A DNA stretch of 37,919 nt from Candidatus Anoxymicrobium japonicum. GTDB taxonomy: Bacteria > Actinomycetota > Geothermincolia > Fen-727 > Anoxymicrobiaceae. The notes below the pieces were generated by a model that searched no databases, was not told where the DNA came from, and worked only from the letters and a program-made list of their open reading frames with translations. Of this stretch, positions 14,229 to 23,554 are shown in pieces. The position numbers were made by a program, and so were the translations under genes. The first letter of the stretch is position 1. Every line of letters starts with the position of its first letter. Location: contig PHEX01000008.1 in assembly GCA_002843005.1 (NCBI GenBank), positions 1-37,919 on the forward strand, read 5' to 3'.

Positions 14229-15254
14229 ATGAGGATCGCATTGGTCACGGGTGGAGGAGATTCTTCGGCAATCAACGCGGCGATACGGGCTGTCGTGCAC
14301 AAGTGCCACGCTGGCGGTCACGAGTGCATAGGCATCAAGAGGGGCTGGAGAGGGCTTCTCAGGGATGAGGTCGAGCCCCTTTTTATTGGTTCGGTCGCGG
14401 GTATTTTGCAGAACAGCGGGACGATCCTCGGCACCTCGCGCACCAATATTTTCAATATTGAGAACGGCCTGGAGAACGTCATGGTAAACCTGCGCAAGCA
14501 CGGAATCGAGGCTATCATAGTCATAGGAGGGGAAGACACAAACAGCATCGCGTCCCGCCTCGGCGAGCACGGAGTCAAGTGCGTTGGAATCCCGCAGACG
14601 ATTGATAACGACCTTCCGGGAACTGATTACTCAATCGGTTTTGATACCGCGGCGGCGGTGGCGATGGATGCTCTCGACAAGCTGCATACGACAGCGGCCT
14701 CGCACCACCGTGTCATGATCCTCGAGGTCATGGGAAGGGACGCAGGGTGGATAGCGCTCATCGCCGGCATCGCCGGTGGCGCCGATACCATCATCGTGCC
14801 GGAGTTTCCTTGCGCTATCGAGAAAATTGAGGAGCGCATCGAGCGGCGCCACAAGATGAACAAGGAATTCAGCATCATAGTGATCTCGGAAGGCGCGAAG
14901 CTCCTCGGCATGGATGAACAGTTTGTCCAGAGCCAGAAGAAAGATGAATTCGGGCACGTTAGATTGGGCGGCGTCGGCGAGTGGCTGGCACAGGAAATCG
15001 AGAACAGGACAGGGGACGAGACAAGAGTAACTCACCTCGGACACCTGCAGAGAGGAGGGGTGCCCACAGCATTCGATCGTGTGCTTGCGACCAGGCTCGG
15101 CGTCTTCGCGGTGGACATGGTTGTGACTGGCAAGTTCGGTCAAATGGCATGCATGCGTGGGAACAAGATCGTCGCTGTTCCTTACGAGGAGGCGCTAAAC
15201 GGAACCAAGACTATCGATGTCGAGCTTTTCGAGCTGGCGAAGTCGTTTTATTGA
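14229..15254 (+). CDS. 6-phosphofructokinase (donor specificity uncertain, PPi-like Asp)
   Basis: Phosphorylates fructose 6-phosphate. The catalytic TIDND (Asp126), EVMGRDAGW and THLGHLQRGG (substrate site) are all present, so the enzyme looks functional. The donor site is unusual. GGEDT carries Asp103, the residue typical of pyrophosphate-dependent enzymes (E. coli Gly104), but the second diagnostic position, in IPQTIDND, is Gln123. ATP enzymes have Gly there and PPi enzymes have Lys. The N-terminal loop is GGGDSSAIN instead of the usual GGD-x-PGxN. It has 341 residues, group III (actinobacterial) size. ATG 14229 has AAGGAGG ten bases upstream. Single gene between tRNA-Lys and tRNA-Leu. Confidence 0.9.
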   Translation: MRIALVTGGGDSSAINAAIRAVVHKCHAGGHECIGIKRGWRGLLRDEVEPLFIGSVAGILQNSGTILGTSRTNIFNIENGLENVMVNLRKHGIEAIIVIGGEDTNSIASRLGEHGVKCVGIPQTIDNDLPGTDYSIGFDTAAAVAMDALDKLHTTAASHHRVMILEVMGRDAGWIALIAGIAGGADTIIVPEFPCAIEKIEERIERRHKMNKEFSIIVISEGAKLLGMDEQFVQSQKKDEFGHVRLGGVGEWLAQEIENRTGDETRVTHLGHLQRGGVPTAFDRVLATRLGVFAVDMVVTGKFGQMACMRGNKIVAVPYEEALNGTKTIDVELFELAKSFY

Positions 15255-15311
15255 GGTGAGCGGCCACGGCGCGAGAACCATGGCGCCACGCCCGTTGAGA
15301 CCCGGTTCCTG

Positions 15312-15320
15312 TGGTATAAT
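15312..15320 (+). promoter_or_regulatory. Extended -10 promoter of tRNA-Leu
   Basis: TGG followed by a consensus TATAAT (15315-15320), 20 bases before tRNA-Leu. TTGAGA at 15295-15300 is only 14 bases upstream, too close for a normal -35, so the extended TGn probably compensates. Confidence 0.6.
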
Positions 15321-15340
15321 ATTCAAGGGCCGCAAGCCGG

Positions 15341-15428
15341 GCGAGAGTGGCGGAATTGGTAGACGCGCGGGGCTTAGGACCCCGTGGTTCATGGAACCGT
15401 GGGGGTTCGAGTCCCCCCTCTCGCACCA
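15341..15428 (+). tRNA. tRNA-Leu (anticodon TAG)
   Basis: Class II tRNA with a long variable arm (TGGTTCATGGAACC). Acceptor GCGAGAG / CTCTCGC, anticodon stem CGGGG/CCCCG with loop CTTAGGA (anticodon TAG), T-loop GTTCGAGTC, and encoded CCA 15426-15428. Confidence 0.95.
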
Positions 15429-15533
15429 ACTTTCAGTTCATTTAAAGCATGTGCGCGAATGTTTTTTCTTGTGAGTAGTTTACCTGCCGAGCGGATTTGA
15501 TTTTGCGCATTCAAAACACGGGAGGAGAGTCAC

Positions 15534-16904
15534 CTGAAGAGTGAAGTTATCAGGGGAGAAGGTCATTCGGCAACCCTCAAAGTGGAGGTGGATCCCGAAG
15601 AGCTGGCGGAGATGCTCGAGCAAACCTACAAAGATATCAGTCGGAAACTGAAGATCCCTGGGTTTCGCAAGGGTAAGATACCGAGAAAGGTCATCGATAG
15701 CCACCTGGGACCCGAGCACGTTCGGATCGAGGCGATCAAGAGTGGGTTGCCGGGGCTGTATGTGAAAGGCGTCAGGGAGTCCGGAATTTTTCCGGTGTCC
15801 GATCCGGAGATCAAACTCATCGAGGCTGGAGAAAATGGCAAAGTCATCTTTGAGGCAAAAGTGGACGTGAAGCCCGAGATAGAGATCAAAGATTACAAAG
15901 GTCTCGAGATAAAGGCGCCTGAGTCCAAGGTAACAGAGGATGACGTAAACGATGCGCTCGACGAGGCGCGCAACCGCTTTGCCACACTCGAGGTTGTTGA
16001 GACGCGGCCCGCCGGCAGTGGCGACTTCGTGATGTTCGATTACAAGGTTTTTGCCGATGGTGAGCCGCTCGAGGGCAAATCCGGCGCCGACCGCATGATC
16101 GAGATCGGCGCGGATGATTTCCTTCCTGGTTTCGACGAGCAACTGGAGGGCGCGCGAAAGGGCGACATCCTGGACGTGGTGGTGACGTTCCCGCCCGAGT
16201 ATGGCGAGCAATCTCTCGCCGGGAAGCCCGCGACTTTCCGAACAATGGTGAAAGAAGTAAAAAAGAAAGTGCTCCCCGCGCTTGATGACGACCTCGCGAA
16301 AAATGTCAGTGAGTTTGAGACCCTGGTCGAGTTCAAGGATGACTTGCGAAAACGCATAGCGCTCATCAAGGAGAGGACGGTAAAGCGCGCGATAAGAGAG
16401 CGGGTGACGCAGGCTCTCGTGGACAGGACGTACATCGATCTCCCGGACTCGATAGTCGAACGCCAGGTTCAGCGCGAGATAAAGAAGATATCAGATGAGC
16501 TTTCCGGACGCGGGATTTCTCTCGATGACTACCTGGCGGCGCTGAAGGAAACCAGGTATCAACTGGAGAAGGTTATCCGAGATAATGTAGTGGATGAGTT
16601 GAAGACCGAGTTGGTAGTAGACGCGGTGGCGAAGGCGGAGAGCATCGAGGTCTCCGACGAGGAGGCCGTAGAGTACATCAAAGAGAATGCGCTGGCGGGG
16701 GGCGAAAACCCCGCCACAGATAAGGATGAGATTTACTCGGACGACATGATATCGGGCGTAAAGGCCAACCTGAGACTATCTAAGGGAATTGATTTACTGG
16801 TAGAGAACGCGGTCATAACATGCGAGTCGCCGGCATCGCCGCTGACGGTGGCGTCGGTGGAGGACGTTGAAACTGGCGATCTCGAGCGCCGGGGAGGAGC
16901 CTGA
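15534..16904 (+). CDS. tig: Trigger factor (ribosome-associated chaperone and PPIase)
   Basis: Binds the ribosome exit tunnel and shields nascent chains. The ribosome-docking signature GFRKGKIPR is in the N-terminal domain. The FKBP-type PPIase domain starts at GDFVMFDYKVFADG and includes FLPGFDEQLEGARKGD. A long helical C-terminal arm region follows. The start appears to be a rare CTG (15534): GGAGG (15521-15525) lies 8 bases upstream, and translation from there gives the expected N-terminus (KSEVIRGEGHSATLKVEVD). The first GTG, at 15582, would cut off the first 16 conserved residues and has no SD. It has 456 residues. It precedes clpP and clpX, the usual order. Confidence 0.92.
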   Translation: MKSEVIRGEGHSATLKVEVDPEELAEMLEQTYKDISRKLKIPGFRKGKIPRKVIDSHLGPEHVRIEAIKSGLPGLYVKGVRESGIFPVSDPEIKLIEAGENGKVIFEAKVDVKPEIEIKDYKGLEIKAPESKVTEDDVNDALDEARNRFATLEVVETRPAGSGDFVMFDYKVFADGEPLEGKSGADRMIEIGADDFLPGFDEQLEGARKGDILDVVVTFPPEYGEQSLAGKPATFRTMVKEVKKKVLPALDDDLAKNVSEFETLVEFKDDLRKRIALIKERTVKRAIRERVTQALVDRTYIDLPDSIVERQVQREIKKISDELSGRGISLDDYLAALKETRYQLEKVIRDNVVDELKTELVVDAVAKAESIEVSDEEAVEYIKENALAGGENPATDKDEIYSDDMISGVKANLRLSKGIDLLVENAVITCESPASPLTVASVEDVETGDLERRGGA

Positions 16905-16910
16905 AAAATA

Positions 16911-17522
16911 ATGAGCAGTATCGTATCGCAATTAGTGCCAATCGTGGTCGAGCAAACTCCTCGAGGGGAGAGACAGTTCGATATTTACTCGCGCTTGCTA
17001 AAGGAGCGCATCATATTTGTGGGGATGGAGATAGATGACCATCTCGCGAACCTCGTTATGGCGCAGTTGCTCCATCTGGAGAGCGAGAACCCGGAGAAAG
17101 ACATCAACATGTACATCAACTCACCTGGTGGCGTCGTTACAAGCACTCTGGCGATATACGACACCATGCAATACGTGCGTTGCGACATCTCGACACTGTG
17201 TGTCGGGCAGGCGGCGAGCGGCGCGGCGGTGTTGCTGGCGGCGGGAACCAAAGGAAAGCGGTTCGCGACGCCACATTCGCGCATTTTGCTCCATCAACCG
17301 AGCGGCGGGACGAGCGGGCAGGCGATTGATGTCGATCTGCAGGCGAAGGAAATAATCCGCACGCGTGAGATGCTTGACGCGATCCTTGCCGATCACACCG
17401 GGCAACCTATCGAAAAAGTGCACGAGGACACCGACAGAGACTTTATCCTGGTGGCGGAGTCCGCCAGAGAGTATGGCCTTATCGACGAGGTTATCGAGCG
17501 CAGGCGGAACGCCAGCGAGTAA
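16911..17522 (+). CDS. clpP: ATP-dependent Clp protease proteolytic subunit
   Basis: Serine protease chamber that partners with ClpX. Catalytic triad Ser103 ([14 protein letters not shown]), His128 (ILLHQP) and Asp177 ([13 protein letters not shown]). The position after the catalytic Ser is Gly, where most ClpPs have Met. It has 203 residues. The start ATG is 7 bases after the tig stop, and GGAGGAG in the end of tig is the likely SD. Streptomyces has two clpP genes here; only one is present. Confidence 0.96.
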   Translation: MSSIVSQLVPIVVEQTPRGERQFDIYSRLLKERIIFVGMEIDDHLANLVMAQLLHLESENPEKDINMYINSPGGVVTSTLAIYDTMQYVRCDISTLCVGQAASGAAVLLAAGTKGKRFATPHSRILLHQPSGGTSGQAIDVDLQAKEIIRTREMLDAILADHTGQPIEKVHEDTDRDFILVAESAREYGLIDEVIERRRNASE

Positions 17523-17572
17523 GCGGCGCGCCCGAATTTGCCAAAAGGCAGAGCGTGCAATGGAGGTAAGAA

Positions 17573-18853
17573 GTGGCTAAGTTCAGTGATGGCAGCGATC
17601 TCTTAAAATGCTCTTTCTGCGGAAAGACGCAGCGGCACGTCAAGAAGCTCATCGCCGGCCCGGGAGTGTACATCTGTGACGAGTGCATCGAGCTTTGCAA
17701 CGATATAATCGCCGAGGAGCTGACCGAGAGCCCGGAGATACAGATAGGCGATCTCCCGAAGCCCAAGGATATCTATGCGTTTTTAGAAGAGTATGTGATC
17801 GGGCAGGAGCGCGCCAGGACAGTGCTTTCGGTCGCGGTCTATAACCATTACAAACGAATTCAAATTGGCGCCATGTCAAGCGATGGCGTCGAGCTCCAGA
17901 AGAGCAACATCATGCTCATTGGCCCGACCGGTTGCGGGAAAACATTGCTGGCGCAAACGCTGGCTCGGCTTCTGAATGTGCCGTTCGCCATTGCCGACGC
18001 TACCAGCCTGACAGAGGCGGGCTACGTCGGTGAAGACGTTGAAAACATTCTCCTGAAACTGATTCAGGCCGCCGACCTGGATGTAAAGAAGGCCGAGACG
18101 GGAATTATCTACATCGATGAGATTGACAAGATAGCGCGCAAGAGCGAGAGCCCGAGCATAACGAGGGACGTGTCAGGCGAGGGTGTGCAGCAGGCGCTCT
18201 TGAAGATCATCGAGGGAACCGTCGCGAGCGTTCCGCCGCAAGGTGGACGCAAGCATCCTCACCAGGAGTTTCTCCAGATTGACACGAGCAACATCCTTTT
18301 CATTTGCGGCGGGGCGTTTTCTGGCGTCGAAGACATCATAGAGGAGCGTGTCGGCAAGAAGGGCATCGGCTTCGGGGCAGAGGTGAAGTCGAAGGATGAG
18401 ATCGACCTGGGGAGCATTTTAGCCAACGTCATGCCCGAGGATCTGCTGAAATTCGGGCTTATTCCGGAGTTCGTGGGAAGGTTGCCGGTCGTCACGACTC
18501 TGCATACGCTAACCAAAGAGCACTTGATCGACATCCTCATGAAGCCGAAGAACGCGCTGTTGAAGCAGTATCAGAAGTTTTTTGAGTTTGACGGCGTCGA
18601 GTTGATTTTTACGGATGGAGCGCTGGAACAGATAGCGGAAAAGGCCCTGGCGCGCCAGACCGGCGCTCGCGGGCTTCGCGCGATCATGGAGGAAGCGTTG
18701 CTGGGAACCATGTTCGATTTGCCGTCGAGATCGGATATCGTGAAATGCGTTGTGACCCGCGAGGTCGTCGCGGAAAACTTCAAGCCAACTCTTCTTACCT
18801 CACGCTCGGGGGCGAAAGTTCAAAAGGACGACGAAGAGGAAGAGACCGCCTGA
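17573..18853 (+). CDS. clpX: Clp protease ATP-binding subunit ClpX
   Basis: AAA+ unfoldase feeding ClpP. The N-terminal zinc-binding domain has Cys13, Cys16, Cys35 and Cys38. Walker A is GPTGCGKT (117-124), Walker B is [11 protein letters not shown], and the pore/sensor region includes [11 protein letters not shown] and [12 protein letters not shown]. It has 426 residues. GTG 17573 has GGAGG six bases upstream. The TGA stop (18851-18853) is the first bases of a palindromic repeat, so the acidic tail (KDDEEEETA) ends exactly at the element. Confidence 0.96.
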   Translation: MAKFSDGSDLLKCSFCGKTQRHVKKLIAGPGVYICDECIELCNDIIAEELTESPEIQIGDLPKPKDIYAFLEEYVIGQERARTVLSVAVYNHYKRIQIGAMSSDGVELQKSNIMLIGPTGCGKTLLAQTLARLLNVPFAIADATSLTEAGYVGEDVENILLKLIQAADLDVKKAETGIIYIDEIDKIARKSESPSITRDVSGEGVQQALLKIIEGTVASVPPQGGRKHPHQEFLQIDTSNILFICGGAFSGVEDIIEERVGKKGIGFGAEVKSKDEIDLGSILANVMPEDLLKFGLIPEFVGRLPVVTTLHTLTKEHLIDILMKPKNALLKQYQKFFEFDGVELIFTDGALEQIAEKALARQTGARGLRAIMEEALLGTMFDLPSRSDIVKCVVTREVVAENFKPTLLTSRSGAKVQKDDEEEETA

Positions 18854-18942
18854 CCCCGTTCCGTCTACCGCTTTAGCGGTAGACGGAAAGGTAGACGGTG
18901 CCTGACCCCTCTACGCAGTAAAGGTAGACGGTGCCTGAACCC
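18851..18942. repeat. Palindromic repeat array (GGTAGACGGTGCCTGA family), copy 2
   Basis: Contains the same nested 11-bp hairpin as copy 1 (CCGTCTACCGC 18861-18871 / GCGGTAGACGG 18876-18886). The right arm AAAGGTAGACGGTGCCTGACCC follows, and then a second right arm at 18919-18942 ending GTGCCTGAACCC. The left arm is diverged (TGACCCCGTT). It fills the gap between the converging clpX and the small membrane-protein gene, providing the clpX stop, and may act as a terminator in both directions. Confidence 0.85.
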
Positions 18943-18946
18943 TGTG

Positions 18947-19267
18947 CTACTTGAAGCGGGTTGCCAGGCGCGCCAGCTTGATTACGGGGGAGTTGGTCGC
19001 CTCTGAGATGGTTTGGGTTATGAACGCCCAGCGGCCGCCGATCTCTTCGAAAGCTTCTGCAAGTTTCTGACCACGGTCTGAGAAGCTGAGCCCTTTCTCT
19101 TGCGCGCTCGCGGCTTTCTTGGAGAGGTCGCTGATGCACGGCTTGAGATCAGCGTACGTCCGCTTCGCCGTGCGATATGTTTTCATGCCGGCGGCGCCGA
19201 TCATAAAGACGATCAGCAACACGAAGGCAACGGGCAGGCAATAGATAAGGATAATCGCCAATAGCAT
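18947..19267 (-). CDS. Small membrane protein of unknown function
   Basis: 106 residues. An N-terminal transmembrane segment (about 3-27, rich in I/L/V) is followed by a basic, mostly helical cytoplasmic or periplasmic part (KTYRTAKRTYADLKPCISDL). ATG 19267 has GGAGG six bases upstream. It converges on clpX and diverges from valS, so it is a single-gene unit. I do not recognise the family. The shape resembles small DUF948-like helical membrane proteins, but there is no motif to confirm it. Confidence 0.6.
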   Translation of the reverse strand: MLLAIILIYCLPVAFVLLIVFMIGAAGMKTYRTAKRTYADLKPCISDLSKKAASAQEKGLSFSDRGQKLAEAFEEIGGRWAFITQTISEATNSPVIKLARLATRFK

Positions 19268-19419
19268 CTAATTCCTCCAGTCGTGTTTCAATATTGCAAT
19301 TATTTATGAATTCGAGAGCAATTGGAAGCGCCTGTGTCGCCGACCACCGCGCATGAAACAGTCAACCGGGTCGACTTGATGTAGAATCTGATGAAATTCC
19401 TTACAGGTGGTGAAGACGC

Positions 19420-22110
19420 GTGCCCGACAATCAGACTGATTTTGAGTTGTCCTCCAGATACGACCCGCGAGCGGTGGAGGGACGCTGGTACGAGCTGTGG
19501 GAGAATCGTGGCTACTTCCACGCCGACCCGGATTCAGGCCGCCCGCCTTTTTCACAGGTGATACCGCCACCGAACGTGACCGGCGTGCTGCACATGGGAC
19601 ACGCGTTGAACAATACACTCCAGGACATCATCGCGCGGAGGCGGCGCATGCAGGGCTACGAGGTTCTGTGGATACCCGGGACGGATCACGCCGGCATCGC
19701 GACGCAGAATGTCGTGGAGAGGCGTATCGAAGAGGAAGGCGCCAACCGCCACGAGATGGGACGCGAGGAGTTTGTGGATCGCGTCTGGCGGTGGAAAGAG
19801 GAGCACGGCGGCGTCATCATCAGCCAGTTGAAACGCCTGGGGTGCTCTTGCGATTGGGAGCGAGAGCGCTTCACGATGGATGATGGCTGCTCGCTTGCCG
19901 TGCGCACGGTCTTCAAGGAGTTGTACGACCAGGGTCTCATTTACCGGGGAAAGTACATCATCAACTGGTGCGTGCGCTGCCATACCGCGCTCTCCGACAT
20001 CGAGGTCGAGCACGAGGACAAGACCAGCCACCTCTGGCATATCCGTTACCCGCTTGCGGATGGCGCCCTTGACGTGGTTGTCGCCACTACCCGCCCGGAG
20101 ACGATGCTGGGCGACACTGCCGTAGCCGTCCATCCGTCGGACGAGAGATACGCGGCCCTGGTTGGAAAGTCGGTCATGCTGCCTCTCACGGGTAGGCGCA
20201 TTCCTGTAATCGTCGACAGGTTCGTGGATCCGGAGTTCGGCACCGGCGCGGTCAAGGTTACTCCCGCCCACGACCCCAACGACTACGAGATCGGCTTGCG
20301 GCACGACCTGGAGCGAATCAATATACTCAACCCGGATGGAACCATCAATGAGAACGGCGGCCGGTACGCCGGCATGGATCGGTACGAGGCCCGCGATTCC
20401 GTGGTTCGCGACCTGGATTCCGAGGGCCTGCTTGTCAAGAGGGAGGAGCATCTCAACGCCGTCGGCCACTGCTACCGATGCGGCACGGAAGTCGAGCCCT
20501 ACCTGTCCACGCAGTGGTTTGTGAAGATGGCGCCGCTCGCGGCCGAGGGCATCAAGGCGGTGCGTGAAGGACGCGTCAAGTTTACTCCCGAGCGCTGGGA
20601 TAAAATCTATTACGATTGGATGGAGAACATCCGCGACTGGTGCATCTCGCGTCAACTCTGGTGGGGGCACCGCATCCCGGTCTGGTACTGCGACGAGTGC
20701 GGCGAGCAGATCATCGAGATAGAAGCGCCGGCGGCGTGCCCGTGCGGCTCGAGCAACCTGCGTCAGGACGAGGATGTTCTTGACACCTGGTTCTCGTCAG
20801 CCCTCTGGCCTTTCTCGACCATGGGCTGGCCTGAAAAGACGCGGACACTCGATGTGTTTTATCCGACAACGGTGCTGACCACGGCTTTCGACATAATATT
20901 TTTCTGGGTCGCGAGGATGGTCATGTTCGGCCTGCGCTTCATGGATGACGTTCCGTTTCGCGAGGTGTTTGTGACGGCGCTGGTGCGCGACTACGAGGGC
21001 AAAAAGATGTCGAAATCAAGTGGAAATGTGATCGACCCGATCGACGTAATCGAGGTGTACGGGACGGACGCGCTTCGGTTCACGCTTGGTTCGATAGCGA
21101 CGCCGGGTCGCGATATCAACCTCGCCGAGGAGCGCATAGAGGGCAATCGCAACTTCGTCAACAAGATATGGAACGCCGCGCGGCTGGTGATCGCGAATCT
21201 CGAGGATTACGAGGTCGATGGCGCGGCCCCAATCTCGACCGTTTCTACCCGGATGAAAGAGGGCGATCTCGAGCTCGCAGATCGCTGGATACTGAGCACT
21301 CTGGCGGGAGTCATCGAGCGTGTCGACGCCGGCATGGACGCGAACAACTTCAGCGTCGTGGGCAAGGCGCTCCACCAGTTCTTCTGGGGAGAGTTCTGTG
21401 ACTGGTACCTCGAGCTGGTGAAACCAAGGCTTTATCACGGCGCGCGTGAGCAGAGGCGCGTTGTCCAGGAAGTAGCCTGCCGTGTGCTCGAATGCTCGCT
21501 CCGACTTTTGCACCCGTACATGCCTTTTGTGACTGAAGAACTGTGGCAGAAACTCCCCGGGACCGGCGAGTCTATCATGATTGCGCCCTGGCCTGATGCG
21601 GTCGAATTTCCGATTGACGATGAAGCTGAGCGAGAGATGAAACTACTGCAATCCGTGATCGTTGGCATAAGGGCCGCGCGCTCGGAGCACGGCATACCGC
21701 CCTCGGGCAAGGTAGAAGCCAGAATCGTATGCGGACATTTGTGGGCGCGAGAGGTTCTGGAGCGGCAGATCGGATATCTCGTGTCGATGGCGGGCCTCTC
21801 GGGCGTCGATTTCAGTGATGCGCCGCCGGCGGAAGGCTTTGGGATGCGAGTCGTGATCGAGGATGTAGAGGCTTATCTCTCCTGGGAGCGTGGGGTCGAC
21901 CCGAAGGAGGAGATCGACCGACTCGCGCGGCGTCTCACACACGTCGAAGCAGATTTGACGCGCACGCTCGCGAAACTGGCGAGTGAGGGCTTTGTCTCGA
22001 AAGCGCCTCCCGCTATCGTCGCGAAAGAGCGAGAGAAGGAGAGAGAGCTCACGCAGAGACGCCAGAAGCTGGATGAGCAAATAAGAACGCTCGGGCGCCA
22101 GGCGCCTTGA
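19420..22110 (+). CDS. valS: Valyl-tRNA synthetase
   Basis: Class I synthetase charging tRNA-Val. HIGH motif as PPPNVTGVLHMGHALNNT; KMSKS motif as GKKMSKSSGNVIDP. The editing domain contains TTRPETMLGDTAVAVHP. A C-terminal coiled coil (about residues 825-896, rich in K/E/R) is typical of ValS. It has 896 residues. GTG 19420 has AGGTGG nine bases upstream. The 150-base upstream gap contains no T-box sequence that I can see. A weak -10, TAGAAT, is at 19382. Confidence 0.96.
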   Translation: MPDNQTDFELSSRYDPRAVEGRWYELWENRGYFHADPDSGRPPFSQVIPPPNVTGVLHMGHALNNTLQDIIARRRRMQGYEVLWIPGTDHAGIATQNVVERRIEEEGANRHEMGREEFVDRVWRWKEEHGGVIISQLKRLGCSCDWERERFTMDDGCSLAVRTVFKELYDQGLIYRGKYIINWCVRCHTALSDIEVEHEDKTSHLWHIRYPLADGALDVVVATTRPETMLGDTAVAVHPSDERYAALVGKSVMLPLTGRRIPVIVDRFVDPEFGTGAVKVTPAHDPNDYEIGLRHDLERINILNPDGTINENGGRYAGMDRYEARDSVVRDLDSEGLLVKREEHLNAVGHCYRCGTEVEPYLSTQWFVKMAPLAAEGIKAVREGRVKFTPERWDKIYYDWMENIRDWCISRQLWWGHRIPVWYCDECGEQIIEIEAPAACPCGSSNLRQDEDVLDTWFSSALWPFSTMGWPEKTRTLDVFYPTTVLTTAFDIIFFWVARMVMFGLRFMDDVPFREVFVTALVRDYEGKKMSKSSGNVIDPIDVIEVYGTDALRFTLGSIATPGRDINLAEERIEGNRNFVNKIWNAARLVIANLEDYEVDGAAPISTVSTRMKEGDLELADRWILSTLAGVIERVDAGMDANNFSVVGKALHQFFWGEFCDWYLELVKPRLYHGAREQRRVVQEVACRVLECSLRLLHPYMPFVTEELWQKLPGTGESIMIAPWPDAVEFPIDDEAEREMKLLQSVIVGIRAARSEHGIPPSGKVEARIVCGHLWAREVLERQIGYLVSMAGLSGVDFSDAPPAEGFGMRVVIEDVEAYLSWERGVDPKEEIDRLARRLTHVEADLTRTLAKLASEGFVSKAPPAIVAKEREKERELTQRRQKLDEQIRTLGRQAP

Positions 22111-22155
22111 CGCAATCCGACCCCGATGTTGTGTTGTAAATAGCAGGGAAGACAC

Positions 22156-23496
22156 TTGAAGTATTCCGAGGCGATAGATTATCTGGACAGCAAGGTGGTG
22201 CTCGGCGTAAAGCCGTCGCTGGATCGTATCCGAGTGGCGTGCCGCCTGATGGATGATCCGCAAAACGAGTTCGACTCTATCCAGGTGACCGGCACGAACG
22301 GCAAGACCTCTGTCTCCAGCATGATCGCGGGAATACTCAAAGAGTGCGGGCTCAAAACGGGGCTTTTTACTTCTCCCCACCTGGAGACGGTTCGGGAGCG
22401 TGTATCTGTCAACGGACGGCTGATACCGGCGAACAGGTTCGCGGAAACGATGACCGACATCCGGCCCGTAATCGAGAAAGCGGAGCGTGAGGTTGGCGAG
22501 AGGCTCTCGTACTTCGAGCTTGTGACGGCGGTGGCCTATTATTACTTTCAGCGGGAACGCATCGACGTCGCTGTTCTCGAGGCGGGCATGGGCGGGCGAT
22601 GGGACTCGACCAACGTGGTCGATTCCGATGTTGCCGTAATAACGAATATCGAGCTCGAACACGTAAACGAACTTGGCCGCACGAGGGAGAAGATTGCTTT
22701 CGAGAAGGCGGGCATAATCAACGAGGGAGCGGTGGTCGTTACCGCGGAGGGCACGCGTGACATACTGATGGTTCTCGCGGAGAGGTGTCGTGAAGCGGGC
22801 GCGGAGCTCAAAGTTTTTGGCAGGGATTTCAAGCTCGATTACCTTCTGCCGTACCGTGTCGCGGGCGAGCCTCTTGCTCAGTACATGTCAGTGCGCGGGT
22901 TGGAGGAGCGAGAGTTCAAGGACATCAAACTTCACCTGCTTGGAAAGCACCAGGCGGTGAACGCCGCCTGCGCGGTGGCGGCCAGCCAGGCGTACGCGGG
23001 CCCGCGAGAGAAAACCGATGTCGATGCGTTCAGGCGCGCGCTCGAGGCGAGCAACGTTTCAGGGAGGCTGGACGTGCTGTCGAAGCTTCCACTGATTGTC
23101 GCTGACGGCGCGCACAACGTGTCGGGAGTGGACAGGCTCGCGGCCACGCTCCCCGATGAGTTTGATTACGATTATCTCGTGGTTGTCGTCTCGATTCTCG
23201 AGGACAAAGACGCGCGAAGCATGCTCAAGCTGCTCGGCGCGGTCGCGGATGAACTTATACTCACCGAGAACCGAAACGCGCGCTCGATCAGAGCGGAAAA
23301 ACTTGGTAACTACTGCAGAATGGATAAGATAAAACACAGAATCGAGCCGGATTTCGTGAAAGCGATGAGCGCCGCGCGCGACATAGCGGGGCGGGGCGGG
23401 ATGGTTTGCGCAACCGGCTCTCTGTACACAGTTTCAGAGGCGCGCATTTATTTCAGGCGCCAGTCGGCATCGCGCGAAATGAAACAGGACAGGTAA
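22156..23496 (+). CDS. folC: Folylpolyglutamate synthase / dihydrofolate synthase
   Basis: Adds glutamate residues to folates (and may join dihydropteroate to glutamate). P-loop GTNGKTSV at residues 46-53, FTSPHLETVRERVSVNG, EAGMGGRWDSTNVV, and the C-terminal ADGAHN motif of the Mur-ligase-like fold. It has 446 residues from TTG 22156, with AGGGAAG upstream. It follows valS by 45 bases, the conserved actinobacterial order. Its last codons and the gap to ndk contain an 11-base direct repeat (GGACAGGTAAG at 23487 and 23536). Confidence 0.93.
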   Translation: MKYSEAIDYLDSKVVLGVKPSLDRIRVACRLMDDPQNEFDSIQVTGTNGKTSVSSMIAGILKECGLKTGLFTSPHLETVRERVSVNGRLIPANRFAETMTDIRPVIEKAEREVGERLSYFELVTAVAYYYFQRERIDVAVLEAGMGGRWDSTNVVDSDVAVITNIELEHVNELGRTREKIAFEKAGIINEGAVVVTAEGTRDILMVLAERCREAGAELKVFGRDFKLDYLLPYRVAGEPLAQYMSVRGLEEREFKDIKLHLLGKHQAVNAACAVAASQAYAGPREKTDVDAFRRALEASNVSGRLDVLSKLPLIVADGAHNVSGVDRLAATLPDEFDYDYLVVVVSILEDKDARSMLKLLGAVADELILTENRNARSIRAEKLGNYCRMDKIKHRIEPDFVKAMSAARDIAGRGGMVCATGSLYTVSEARIYFRRQSASREMKQDR

Positions 23497-23546
23497 GTGC
23501 CCCGTCCCATATATTGAGCCGCGTTTCGACCGCGCGGACAGGTAAG
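23487..23546. repeat. 11-bp direct repeat flanking 38 bases
   Basis: GGACAGGTAAG occurs at 23487-23497 (spanning the folC stop) and at 23536-23546 (upstream of ndk), with 38 bases between. It could be a small duplication or the footprint of a lost insertion. Confidence 0.4.
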
Positions 23547-23554
23547 GGGGAGAA

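Noticed and set aside
19268-19419. Possible T-box riboswitch before valS
   Set aside because: The gap is only about 150 bases and I see neither the T-box core sequence nor a terminator/antiterminator pair.
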